Below, piece after piece: positions 34,654 through 46,257 of a stretch of 64,000 nucleotides of DNA. The DNA comes from Echinometra lucunter (Eukaryota > Echinodermata > Echinoidea > Camarodonta > Echinometridae), in assembly GCA_029962745.1 (NCBI GenBank), contig CM057152.1:21489280-21553279 (forward strand), in the 5' to 3' direction. The number at the start of each line of letters is the position of its first letter. The stretch's first letter is position 1. A program made the translations under genes and the position numbers. Below the pieces are notes generated by a model. The model worked only from the letters and a program-made list of their open reading frames with translations, searched no databases and was not told the origin of the DNA.

Positions 34654-35684
34654 TTTATGCCTCCGCCCACCGTAGGTGGTTGCCGAAGGCATTATGTTTT
34701 CGGGTCGTCCGTCCGTCCGTCCAACCGTCTGTCCGTCCCGTTTTCGTTCTCGCGATAACTTAAGAACTATTTGACGGATCAACTTCAAACTTGGCTCGTG
34801 TATGCATATGGGAGGGACAATGATCTGATTAGATTTTGGAGTGTCAAGGTCAAAGGTCAAGGTCAAAGAGGTAATAATCCACATAAAAATGGCTCGTTCT
34901 CGCGATAACTTAACCATTTGACAAAGTAGCTTCAAACTTGGCTCATGTATGCACATGGAAGGGACAATGATCTAATTAGATTTTGGGGTCACAAGGTCAA
35001 AGTTCAAAGGTCATAGAGGTCATTATGTACGTAGAAATGGTTCGTTTTCACCATAACTCAACCATTTGACCGATCAACCTCAAACTTAGCACATGACTTG
35101 TATGCATATGGGAGGGACAATGATCTGATTAGATCTTGGGGTCTCAAGGTCAAAGGTCATTGAGGTCATTATGTACATAGAAATGGTCGTTCTCGCGATA
35201 ACTCAACAACCATTTGATGGATCAACTTCAAACTTGATTCATGTATGCATATGGGAAGGACAATGATCTAATTAGATTTTGGGGTCTCAAGGTCAAAGGT
35301 CAAAGGTCATAGAGTTCATTATGTACATAGCAATGGTCCATTCTCGCGATAACTCAACAACCATTTGACGGAGCAGCTTCATACTTGGCACATGTATGCA
35401 TACGGGAGAGACAATGAATTGTGATTAGACTTTTGGGTCTCAAGGTTTAGGGTCAAAGGTCATAGAGGTCATTATATACATGACAATTGCTTGTTCTTGC
35501 AATAACTTAACAACTCTGTGACGGTTCATCTCCAAACTTGACTCATGTATGCATATAGAAGTCTCATAATTGCCTCATTATAATTTGGGGTCACAAGGTC
35601 AAAGATGTCATTTTACACATGAAAATAAAAAAATCAACATAAATGTGCCATATATTTCCGATCTGGCAATTGCGGAGGCATAAA
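34654..35684. mobile_element. Second tandem-repeat element with short TIRs (pearl/HINE-like)
   Basis: The termini TTTATGCCTCCGC (34654-34666) and GCGGAGGCATAAA (35672-35684) are perfect 13-bp inverted repeats. After a (CGTC)n-type tract (about 34705-34740) come six units of about 148 bp (34745-35640), recognisable by ttctcgcgataactcaa, caaacttggctcatgtatgc and gggagggacaatgatct. Most units end in one or more AAGGTCAAAGGTCA-type motifs. The architecture is the same as the element at 15438-16843, but it belongs to a different sequence family. Confidence 0.75.
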
Positions 35685-36104
35685 TTTTGACCGCGCGCGA
35701 GGATTCCTCTAGTTTACAATTATTATAAAACCTGAACTTGACTTGAACTTGACTTGACTTATTATTACTACTACTATTATTATTACTATTACTACTATAT
35801 TACTATTATTACCATTATCATTATTATTGTTGTTATTATAATGAAGTTACATTGATGGGATATATGGATTTACTCTGCAAGAATGTTTAAATAGCAGGCC
35901 TATTTTAAGTATTCATACAAGAGCTTTCTGCCTCCAGAAATCTTTGCTGATCTCTTGCTGCATTGAAATTAGAGTTACACATTTTTGCTAATAAAATAGT
36001 TTTCTTCTCTATATTTTTTTTTTCAATTTCTCTTAACCTTGAGTGAAATCTGATGTTGATGTTACTTTTGTCAGTGTTGTTGTTGATGATGAGGATGATG
36101 ATGC
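35685..36104. other. Low-complexity and unannotated sequence
   Basis: (TTA/CTA)n microsatellite at about 35760-35830 followed by AT-rich sequence without features. Confidence 0.5.
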
Positions 36105-36209
36105 TGGCACAATATCATATAAAGTTGCTTTGTAATTGAGGTTGATTGCAGCCATACGAAGGGGGGGGGGGGCACTGTCCGAAAATTCACTATATAGCAA
36201 AAAAAAAAA

Positions 36210-36244
<35 letters not shown>

Positions 36245-36600
36245 GTCGAGGATAATGATTTCGGCCCAAGATCATATGAAGTTGCTTTGTAATTTAGGGG
36301 GGGGGGGCTCTGTCCAACAATTCATCGATTTAGTAGCAAAAAAACCCGATGAGATTGAGGATGATGTATGATGCAGGCAAAAGATCAAAAAGATCATACA
36401 AAGTTCTTTTGTGATTGAGGTGTGGGGGGGGGGGGGGGGACTGCCCAAAAATCCGGGGACTGGCAAAAGAAAAAAAAGCATCGTTGACGATTATGCATTC
36501 ACAATATCATGAAGTTGCTTTAATTGAGGTATGATTGCAGTGCATACAAGACGGGGGGGGGGCTGTCCTAAAATTCACTGACAAGCGAGTGAAAAAAAAT
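36105..36600 (+). repeat. Degenerate tandem repeat of about 140 bp with poly-G
   Basis: Four units share atcatatgaagttgctttgtaattgagg, a G-run of 9-16 bases, ctgtccaaaaattcac and an A-rich tract (starts near 36110, 36270, 36395 and 36505). A (GAT)n run lies at 36211-36243. A remnant phrase (gattgcagccata) recurs at about 36936. Confidence 0.7.
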
Positions 36601-37785
36601 TGCTCCAGCATATACCTTAATGTTTGCAGAAATGAAAGAAAAAATCCTTAGGTCAAATTCTTTAGGGGGATACATTTATTTTATGTATATGTTCCCACCC
36701 CAAAATAGCAACGAGCAAAAATTAACGTGAAAATTTGCTGAGAAGAGAAAAAAGCTCACAGTTTTAAGTATAGGATGGGAGGGGGGAAGGTTTACGCTTG
36801 AAATTTGGTATGACAAGGTATCTTTTGTACCAAAATTTTGGGAACATACCCTATTATGTCAACCCACTCTTAAAAAATTAGGGGCGCTTACCACAATGTC
36901 CCTTTGCCTCCCCCCGCCCCCATGATTGATGCCCATGATTGCAGCCATAATGTAAGAGGAATGTATCTGTTTTGGGGAGGGCCAGGAGACATGCATGTTC
37001 CTGTACATTGTTAACACATTGCAGATGTAATGATTCATAGTGATTGAAAAGGAAACCGTGAAACGGTGGAGGATGGGGGGGGGGGGTTAAAAGACAAATT
37101 ATACGCCTGGCATGGGTCAAGTGTTTATTTTTTTAATTTCCAAAAATAAATAATAAAAAATAAAATAACAATTTTGAAGAAATCAAACATACATAACTAT
37201 TCATATTTTTTGACAATGACAGGATACGTTTACATAATTTGAAATATGACACAAAGTAAATCTACAAAAGAATATATATTATAAGCTCTGATGGAAATGG
37301 AGGGATCCACTAATAAAAAGCGATGCTTGTAGAGTGTGGATCCCTCAATAAAATTGTAAACAACTTATGTTAAATTTAGTCTGCAAGTGATCAACACAAA
37401 ATAAAGTCAAAATCAGAACTGCATGTTTTACTAACGGCATCGGCATCAGATGAAGAGATCTATTGGGGTAATACAATACTGACATTTTTAAAATGACTGA
37501 TGATATGAGAGAGGAAATTCTCACGAGTCTGGGCGATTAAATGAATGAATTATTCAGTGTGCATGCGTTATTATGTTAATAGGTCACAAAAATCTAATAC
37601 ATATTCATAAATATTCATGAAAATGAAATTGTGATACGCGCTGCGCGCAAGCCAAAACAAGCCTAATTTTCGCTGGTATTCGAAAAAATGGTCTGCGCCA
37701 TAGGTCTATAAAATTTTGTACATAAAACGCGGGACCAATTTGACCCTCCAGCGGAGTTTCACCCCCTTGATGATGCGTGCAAAGT
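36601..37785. other. Unannotated stretch
   Basis: G-run at about 37075-37087. No gene supported. Confidence 0.4.
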
Positions 37786-39684
37786 CGGGGGGGGGGGCGA
37801 AATTTTTTTTCCTACGACATTTTCGCTCCTTGCGCGTGCGCACATGGTCATTCTCCGCGACTTCATAAATATTCATATGTACGTCATTGTTCAATTCAAT
37901 TCAATTCAATTTATTTACCACTTGTGGGACGGAACACCCTATCAGCATATGCTGTTTTTCGTAGGGGTCCATAAATTGTGCCATTGATCAGCGCATGCGC
38001 ACATGGTCATTCTCTGAGACGACCTCACAAAATATTCGTAGGTAGGCTACGTCATAATGCCATTAATGCGCGCTTTGCTCCTCTCTAATTCTGTCTGTGA
38101 TGAGATTTGTGCGCGTGCAAACATTAATCTCGGCATTAACTCTAAGTTCAATTTTTTTTTTAAAGTATCACTTTGATACTTTTATTCTTAAGAATTTAGG
38201 GCCTATTTTAGTTTTTAGAATAATTAGAAATGTATGTACAATATGAGAAAGTTTCGCACTTTTTTAATCAAACCACTGAATTATTGATGAAATGATTGAA
38301 ACATTTATTTTCATTGTTATTTGTAATCTACATTTTTTAAAACTACCTTTTATGAATCAGTAAAGGAATACAATAAAACCCAGGTTACATGTTCTTATCG
38401 TGGTCAACATAAAATATGGTTGATCTTGTGACAACAAAATCTGACATGTAGAATTTGCATATGAGCTAAAACCACTTTCACCGGGAACAATTATGATATA
38501 CAGTTAATATATAAATATACCAATATTTTATGGAACTAGATAGATTCTCTACTGCATGGAGCAGTCAGAATTAATACCTCTACCCTGTTACGAGGTAATA
38601 ATGATACGTGACCTTTAACCTATGACCTCTTGACTTTTCTGGTTCTTAATTCCTTTCCACAGAATCATCAATGACGGTTCTCTGTAATCAACAATGAAGC
38701 AACAATAATAAACACATTATAACAATTTGCATAACAATGAACACTTGCACTATATAGGTAATGAGGATGGCAGTAACCGCACTGAATATACACATGTATG
38801 CATCAATTTACTACAGTCCAACATGTATGATATAAATCAGAAATAATTATAATTTATGTTAGGCCTTAAACTGATCCTCAATGAAGCTTTTAGCAAATAC
38901 ATTAATATTGACGTAAAATGCTTAAAATAATCATATCCAGTCAACGTACAGTATACCAAAGCCTAATTTACATAACCATAACGTTTCTCAGTCTGCTTTA
39001 TTAAAAATCCTTGGACATCCTAACTAAATAAATGTTAGCTTGGTGAGAGCTTGGTGCATTTAATCACTAGGAACGTTGTATGTTTACGCATAAATTATGC
39101 CCTTGTGCGCCTATCACACTAAATGTTTTATTGCAATACAATATCTATCCTAGGCACATTATATACACTATATACACCTCTTGTCCATCCTTATACACTG
39201 GTATCGATCCTAATTATTACACCTTTCTGAAAGGAACTATAAATGGCAACAGCTAACTATCTACAACAACCATAACTCAATCATTGTATCATTTTGTGGT
39301 TTATGGATGGTTTTCTTGTTCACAAACAATTTATTGTGCAAGTAGGCCTAAATGCACTGTATGATATGACACCATTCAGCCTATACACTCGAGCTGATCA
39401 TTCAAAAAGGGCTTCATTTACACAAACTCCAATATTATTCATATTTCCTACATTACTTAAGCTATACAATATAATTACGTGGGCTTCCAGCACATGCACA
39501 TCATCATTTAATTTGTGCACAAAACCCGTGCCAGCGCGCGATCTTGATTTATGAAGTCGCGCGCGGAGAATGACCTGATTAATGGTCTCAGGACGTACAT
39601 ATGAATATTTATGAGCTCTCGGAAAATGACCATGTGCGCACGCGCAAGGAGCGAAAATGTCGTAGGAAAAAAAATTTCGCCCCC
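37786..39684. mobile_element. Inverted-repeat-bounded segment of 1.9 kb
   Basis: About 100 bp at 37786-37885 (CGAAATTTTTTTTCCTACGA, gcgcgtgcgcacatggtcatt, ataaatattcatatgtacgtc) is nearly the reverse complement of 39590-39684. A partial extra copy of the cgcacatggtcattctc core lies at about 37994-38020, and an inverted one at about 39560. A (TTCAA)n tract at 37890-37912 adjoins the left arm. The enclosed 1.7 kb has no recognisable gene, so this may be a fold-back element or two independent insertions. Confidence 0.65.
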
Positions 39685-39801
39685 GGGATTTCTTTCTTAT
39701 TGTTTTCTCGATAAGAAGAAAATGTTATGCTTTGGAACGGAAATCGAGGTCTGAAAAAGGGGGCCGTCAAAGCGGCACGTCCCCGTACCAACGATATATT
39801 T

Positions 39802-39876
39802 GAGTGCCCCCCCCCCCCGGGGGGGGGCACTCTTGTTCATCTCTATTCCCCCCCCCCCCCCCCCGGGGGGGGGGGG
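39802..39876. repeat. Two C-run/G-run hairpins
   Basis: GAGTGC-run joined directly to a G-run and CACTC (39802-39832) is a self-complementary hairpin. A second C17/G-run pair follows at about 39849-39876. Both could fold as hairpins or as quadruplex/i-motif structures. Confidence 0.8.
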
Positions 39877-40455
39877 TTGTCTGCAAAAAAGTACTCGTAA
39901 TGGAATAGGACCGTAAACGAATGCTCTGTGTACTTCAATTTTTACATTTCATTCTCACAATTTAAACGCCTAAGCTGGAACAAAATGCATGAGAAATCTG
40001 TAAGAACAATATCATTCACGAAATGTAATGAAATCGTAGGGTGTTGGATTGTTTACATTTGCCATTTCACCACATTTTAACACTGTTGCTTTCAGTCACG
40101 CGTGATGGTTGAAATAATTTTTCACACGCCTACGGCAATTTCCAGACAAATACCTCTTCTTGAATTCATTCAGGGACAATATACGTTTACATTGTTTCGT
40201 TGGGTAAAACGTAGGATGTTTGGGTGAGTGCATACTAGTAAAGTTTTTTTGAGATGGTTTATTCGATGTACAAAAAAGCAAGTCATACCATTTTTTTAAC
40301 ATGTCCATTTATTCGGAGTTCGGAAGTAGCAGAATTGTTCATGAACAACATGATGTTGAGAAATGAAAAAATAATGGAGTATAATTCTTCTATTCATTAA
40401 GGCCATGAGTTCGTCGAAGAATCCATTGTTTCTCCCCCTTTTTCTCCCGCTCTGT
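39877..40455. other. Unannotated stretch
   Basis: No feature supported. Confidence 0.4.
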
Positions 40456-40463
40456 CTCACACA

Positions 40464-41459
40464 CAGTGGCGGCACCGGGATTGTTACAGTTCGGGGGTGG
40501 GGGGCAAATGGAGGGCAAAAGAAAATGTTGGAGCAAGGGCAGTCAAATATTTTTGAGTGTACGGAAAAATCGAGCGTAAAGTGCGAGTTTTAGTCACCGG
40601 CGTAAATCCACTTTGAGGAGAGGGGGGGGGGAATGATTGAATTTTTTTGACAATTTTTGTTCCTCTTACATTTTGATATAAATTTTGAGAGCGAACAAAA
40701 AATAAACACATTTTTAAAAGCGCAGTTACAAATAAATATTCTGAAATATGACAAGCGAGCGAAGCGAGCGAGCCAAAAAATTGCCACTTTTCTCATTTTT
40801 AATCGCATTTTCAAAAACAAATTATGAAATATTAAGAGCGAGCGAAGCAAGCGAGCCAAAAATTACCACTTTTTTTGTTTTCAGTCACATTTTTAAATAG
40901 AAATTCTAAAATAAAAATGATGGTTGTTTATAACAGATATTCAAAATTTTTACTAACTGATAAATCAAAATATATTTTCTTCCTTAAAAAGTGGGGGGGG
41001 GGGGGATATTTGTACACGCCATCCCCCTCTCCAAAAAGTGGGGGATATATATATTTCCCATCCCCCTCCCCCAGGATTTACGCCAATGTTTTTAGTGGCT
41101 CCAATAAACATTTATCTGTTACATTTGATATAGAGAGAAATTTTTGCAAAATCAGGTAATGCTTAATGGAGCAAAGTTATTGATCAAAACTAGATCATGA
41201 ACTGAACATTTACATTACAAACTAATAGGGTGCGAGGAAGCCAACAGCGACTGAGAAAATTTTCACGTTTTGAAGAGCGGAAAATGTTATTTTAGAGCAC
41301 TTGAATATGATGCTTATGACAACATCTACTTATTTACAAATTACTGTATAATCTTTCTTTTCAATTTCGGGGGGGGGGGGCAACTGGGGGGGGGGCAAAG
41401 CTTCTGAGGGGGGTGGGGGGAAATGCCCCCATGCCCCCCCCCCCTTGGTGCCGCCACTG
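40464..41459. mobile_element. hAT-like non-autonomous element with perfect 8-bp TSD
   Basis: The ends CAGTGGCGGCACC (40464-40476) and GGTGCCGCCACTG (41447-41459) are perfect 13-bp inverted repeats. CTCACACA is duplicated immediately outside both (40456-40463 and 41460-41467). An 8-bp target duplication with CAG...CTG termini is diagnostic of the hAT superfamily. The 996-bp interior has poly-G runs, gcgagcgaagcgagcg phrases and AT-rich stretches, and no transposase. Confidence 0.92.
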
Positions 41460-41843
41460 CTCACACATTATGCATACACCCACAACTCTCTGTCTCTCTC
41501 CCTTCCTCTCCTCTACTTGCCAATCTCTCTAAATTCTCTGTCTCTCTGACTTTCCCCATATCCTGCATTTTGCTTCTTCACTTTCTTCGATTCATTCACC
41601 AATTCGACATACTCAACAGAGATAAGGATCCTGCCTCCCGAATAGGCATGATGGATGTTCGTAAATGCAGTAATAATACTTGCATTATCATTACAATATA
41701 CCTTCTTACATTTGCATATACATACAGTTGACAAATAGGTAATTGATGAATAGGTAACTTTGCCTGAAATTCACCTTGATACAAATGAAATCAGAAAGGT
41801 TTTATATCTTGTATAATATATAGAAGTGGAAGAAAACTGAGAA

Positions 41844-41878
41844 CAGGGAGATGGGAGTTTCAAACTCCCATCTCCCTG
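41844..41878. repeat. Perfect 17-bp hairpin with one-base loop
   Basis: CAGGGAGATGGGAGTTT, a single C, then its exact reverse complement. Isolated in otherwise unremarkable sequence. Confidence 0.95.
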
Positions 41879-42507
41879 CTGAGAAGTAATTATCAATCTT
41901 CCTATTCTTTGCCTAAGGATTGGTGTTGGCAAGAATGTCTTGATCAAAAGTGTTACTTTGCCACAAAATTCTGTAGGCAGGTGTTTCGGCAGCTGAATAC
42001 CATAACAAGTATGTGCCATATCAGATCAATTATTGTATCTTTGCCTTGTATTTTTTGTACTTTTACTGGAATTGTATAGCATTCAGTTTTAAGAGTGGAC
42101 AGAATACTTGAAATGATTATGATTAGGAGACAAAAGGTATAACCCCTCCCCCTCCCCTTAGCTACGCCAATGCGGCGTACTCCTTGAACTTCGCTCTCAG
42201 AAGACATATTATCAAAAAAAAAAACTACTGGAGCTTTGACCAAGTTACTGTTAGTCTGAGATTCAGCCCCTCTACCGAGAAAAAAAAATGCTGAAAAACA
42301 CCCCTTCATATTTTCAGCAATTAAAGAATAATGTATGAACTCTTAAAGACAAAAGTTTCAATGGTGTCATTATAAACACTTAAATAAATACTAGGATGAT
42401 GATTGTTAGATTTTTTAAACATTTTACCGTTACGGACAAGAGGCAAATATATTTTTGAAAATTAAATCACGGAGCCTGGAACCAGGATCAACCCACGCCA
42501 CGCCAAC
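41879..42507. other. Unannotated stretch upstream of promoter-like block
   Basis: No feature supported. Confidence 0.4.
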
Positions 42508-42715
42508 CACAGAAATAGAAGACGTAGAAAGCTCATGCGGACTCGAAAACATAGCCAGCGTTCGTACAGGATCACGTGATCGCCGCCATTTTGGTTAGTC
42601 CTCTGTTTACGTCCGCTCACTGTATTTTCGACCGGCTAGAATTTCTTGCATTTTTTACTGCTTTCTGAGCTCTGTGTTGTTTTTACGGCATATAACTCTA
42701 CCAGTCGTTAAGAGA
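42508..42715 (+). promoter_or_regulatory. Candidate CpG-containing promoter with E-box and YY1-type site
   Basis: A locally GC- and CpG-richer block containing the palindromic E-box CACGTG (42573-42578) and GCCGCCATTTTGG (42582-42594), a strong YY1-type motif often found at transcription starts. ATGs at 42716 and 42720 and a splice donor at 42740 follow about 125 bp downstream. It shares two short blocks, in inverted order, with 46139-46257. Confidence 0.55.
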
Positions 42716-42719
42716 ATGG

Positions 42720-43413
42720 ATGCAGGAAGGCTTCTACAGGTTAGTGGATTTTATTTAATGCAGTCTTGAAATATTATTATGGTGTAAAGAGACTGTCAAT
42801 GACGGTGTTCTGTGTAGCCCGTATTTGTAGTTGTAGTCCCATCTGTTCGTTTTGATGTTTTATTTCAATGGGACAACAGTAGTGTATGTTCAAAATCCTA
42901 CCTAGAAAGCCTAGATTAACGTAAAGCTTGTTGTTAAATCATACTAAGCTTTTTTTATTTGGTATTTGCAACTTGTGCTTTTGTCTAACAATTATTGATA
43001 ATGAAATTGGATCTAGTCAAGACATGGTGGTGTAGGCTAGTGCCTACACCGTGTAACTTTTTAGATGTCTTAACAGTTACTTTTCTTTTTTCATTTTTGT
43101 TTGAATTTCCAATTTTTTTGGAATACTACTTTTTTTTTTGTCAAAGAGATTATTTGGATAAGTTTTACTTATACTATATTTTTTCAGGAAATTGATTGTA
43201 ATTCTTAGATTAGAAATTAGTTTGACCTATGGTATTTACTGTTACGACTTACGAGGTAGGCTATGACCTATCAACATGGATTTTTTTTTTCTTTCCAATT
43301 CTAGATTTCCAAGAGGACATCATTCTTCTGAAGGAATTCCCAGTGAACATGAGAAGAGATTGTTTTACGCCCAGCCAGTATTCAAGTTTATGTTCCAACC
43401 ACTGTCTTTGTAG
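42720..43413 (+). CDS. Candidate two-exon small protein (42 aa)
   Basis: Exon 1 from the ATG at 42720 reads MQEGFY and reaches CAG|GTTAGT at 42739/42740. An acceptor TTTCCAATTCTAG ends at 43304. Joining them keeps the frame, and exon 2 continues FPRGHHSSEGIPSEHEKRLF, then YAQPVFKFMFQPLSL and TAG at 43411-43413. The other ATG (42716, MDAGRLLQ) gives only 16 codons. Phase compatibility across the 565-base intron and the promoter-like sequence upstream support a transcript. The peptide matches nothing I recognise, and a longer open frame over the same exon (to 43624) has no compatible start, so the transcript could be noncoding. Confidence 0.4.
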
Positions 43414-43757
43414 AGGAAAGCAGAGAAAAGCTTCGATCCAGGCAGATTCAACTGTGTTGATTCAGGCATTTTCTTGTCCTTTTCGTCAGAAGCTTCACCA
43501 CAAAGATGCTTTCTCATATACTGAATTAAAGATTGATGCATCTGATCCATTTGAGTATGATGCAATATGTTTTGTTATTTATCACTATGGACGTGCATTC
43601 TGTTTACTTTTTGTGCTCATTTGATACTTTGCATTATGCTCATGCAACACAACTTCAGTCACTGAAATGATATTCAAGTTGTGCCTATTTCCTTAACTTG
43701 CCTTAATTTGCCATTTTCAGAGATTATATTGTAAATACATGTATATGTATATGTATA

Positions 43758-43821
43758 TTTTGTACTTAAGTGTTGTACAGTTGCAATAGTTTTGTACTTA
43801 AGTATTGTACAGTTGCAATAG
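43758..43821 (+). repeat. Two tandem 32-bp units
   Basis: TTTTGTACTTAAG(T)GTTGTACAG... is repeated twice with one substitution (43758-43789 and 43790-43821). It lies in the presumed 3' region of the small transcript. Confidence 0.9.
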
Positions 43822-44506
43822 TGGAAGATTGATAAATGTATGAGTGGTGCTCATCTCAGCTTGATGTAATATAGCACGATGCAATATACTTAAGAAAATC
43901 CTTGCTTTCACAGCTGAGTGTCATGATCAGGACATCACTGATTTTGGTTTGGTGGGATGTAGATTCCCAAGTCATTTTTTTTTCTTCTTAAAAGTATTCC
44001 ATGTCTCATGAAGTGTCGAATTTATTTCATTATCAAATGTCACACCAGAATATTTCAACTGCCAATAAATCATTACCATTCTACTTTGCTGCAGTATGAG
44101 TTGCCCAGAAAAATGGAAAGTGATAGATGTGATACATGTATGAGTGGTACTTATCAAGTAAAATTTGCAGCAGCATGTCGCACAGTTTACTGCTGTAATA
44201 GGTTCATATGTATGAGCTGTGATTCTATTGTGATATGCTCTAGTTTACTTGCCTTTGTTGTGCCTTTTCCCAATTTTATGCCAATTATTTCCAGTGCAGT
44301 TTTATTAAGACACGGTTGAAGAAACATAAACTATACTGTTTTTCTCTTATATGAGTTAGTGTGAAAACATAAAGTATTCATCATGGATATCGAAGAACGA
44401 TCACCATTAGAATTTAAAAGGAGTTCCGAATTTCTCAATATAAGCCTGTCGACATATGCACCTGTTTGTTTGAAAATATGAATAGCTTGTGCTAAGTTTG
44501 TTTAGC

Positions 44507-44512
44507 AATAAA
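44507..44512 (+). terminator. Candidate polyadenylation signal
   Basis: An AATAAA hexamer followed by T/GT-rich sequence (tgttttgtgcattgg), about 1.1 kb after the stop of the small two-exon candidate. Assignment to that transcript is inference. Confidence 0.3.
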
Positions 44513-44697
44513 TGTTTTGTGCATTGGCATAACTCACAAAATACAAAGGAAAAAGAATCTTGAACTTGACTAGAAAAATATTCTTCTGACAAAATTATGT
44601 AATGCATGTACATGTAACGTGTCTTGTAAGTTGACTGTTTTTGTTGCATTTTTATGCTATTGGGCTTATATGATGATCATATAGCAATTGACTCCAT

Positions 44698-44879
44698 CGG
44701 GGCCGTACGCAGAATTTTTTTTTTTGGGGGGGGAAGGAGGGGGGGGGGGGCAAGACGTGTAAAAATTTTCGAAAAAGCCCAAATGCTAGGGAGCAAAGCC
44801 ACCGAGCTGGTCACGAGGGCTTTTTTGCATTTTTCAAAAATTCTGGGGTCCCCCCCCCCCCCCGCTGCGTACGGCCATG
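44698..44879. mobile_element. hAT-like MITE (182 bp) with perfect 8-bp TSD
   Basis: Starts CGGGGCCGTACGCAG and ends CTGCGTACGGCCATG, imperfect inverted ends sharing GGCCGTACGCAG. GACTCCAT flanks both sides (44690-44697 and 44880-44887). The interior contains G- and C-runs next to the ends. The 8-bp duplication supports hAT, although the termini differ from the CAGTGGCG family. Confidence 0.9.
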
Positions 44880-44887
44880 GACTCCAT

Positions 44888-46132
44888 GTAATGTACGTAC
44901 TGAGTAGGGAAAAAATATTTCTGTACAGGGGCTTTTTCCTACTTCTGTTCAATTCATTCTGAATTACATTTTGTATTGAACCTAATGACAATTTTATGGG
45001 GGCTCTCTTGCAACTTACAAGGGCTTTTTTTTTTTACATTTGGGGGGCAATTCATCTGTAGCCCTCCAGTAATTTTTCCCCTACTAATTCCCTACTAAGT
45101 AATTAATTGGAGGTTCATAGCGTAATCCCTAATTTATTACTTGTTACTTGCCAATGTGTTTGCCAGTTTCTACATCACCATTTTCACATTATTGCTGTTA
45201 CTGATAATGTGGACCTCAAATTTTTCTTGGAGGAAAGAATAAATATTGAATGTTACTTAATTGAAATAATCTGTAGCCTGTTAAATTTTATTTGGGTGGC
45301 ATAGTTTCGCAAATTCTCTTTACATATTATATCTTTTGTCCTTTTGGTTGTTTGTATGTGTGTTTGACTGTTTGTTGTTGTTTTTTGTGAAGTGCGCTGA
45401 AATATATGAAGTTGATTGAGTAAATGTTTGTTTAAGCATTTGTGTAATGAAGAATGACATCGTGTGTGTGAGTTTATATGTGGCGGTGGGAGGACTGAGC
45501 ACGTGAATGATATTACATGTGCATGTACTGTGATTGTGTGAAGTGACTCATAAGTCCCCCCCCCCCCCTCCCCTGAGGGAAAAAAATCAAAGTTTAAACG
45601 ACTTTTTAAATTTAGATTTTCACAATCAGGGGGTATGAATGAATTTGGACAAATTATGGTTAGGATGTTCATTGAACTACATGTACAAATCACATCCCTC
45701 CAGCTCAGTTTTTAAAAATGAAAAAAATAATAAAATAAAATAAAACAATACTTCATTCCACGTATTTCTTTCTATTTTATGAGAAGCTCCCTCCCCAAAT
45801 ATTAAAAAATCAAATTAGATAAGGAAATGTGTCTTGAAAGAGAACCCAAACTTAAAGAAAACTGCCAAGAAAATTATAAGGAAACTAACTGTTAAAAAGA
45901 AACTTAGGTACTAAAATGGAGAATAACGTATTATCTTGAAAGAGTTAATTAGAAGCTTTCTTTATTCATCTTGGCAAAAAATAATAACTTATACTACTGG
46001 TGTGCAAGTTAATAATGCACACGATCAATTGGCTTATGAATAGGTAGGCCAACCTCAGAATGAATGGCCTATTTGGAGAAAATTTCAAAACAGAAATTGA
46101 CAGTGTCATATATGTCGAGTGGGCTTGCCGAA
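44888..46132. other. Unannotated stretch
   Basis: AT-rich with a C-run at about 45557-45568. No gene supported. Confidence 0.4.
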
Positions 46133-46257
46133 GAGTCCGAGGACTAAGCAAGATGGCGGCGTGTGCACTCAAGCGAATCGCCCAGCGGGTCCGACGGCGA
46201 TACCGCGATGCGTGCTTTGTGAATGGGTATGCGCCTTCTACGTCTTCTATTTCTGTG
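46133..46257 (+). promoter_or_regulatory. CpG-rich block with YY1-type site and possible first exon
   Basis: A CpG-rich island just before the satellite. AAGATGGCGGCG is a YY1-type/initiation motif (ATG at 46153). The frame reads MAACALKRIAQRVRRRYRDA and reaches a possible donor G|GTATGC at 46227. An arginine-rich start could be a mitochondrial leader of an otherwise unseen gene, but no partner exon is visible. On the - strand it resembles the promoter block at 42508-42603. Confidence 0.3.

Noticed and set aside
43229..43624. A 131-codon frame over the second exon of the small transcript
   Set aside because: Its N-terminal part is intronic pyrimidine sequence, and no start codon in exon 1 is in compatible phase.
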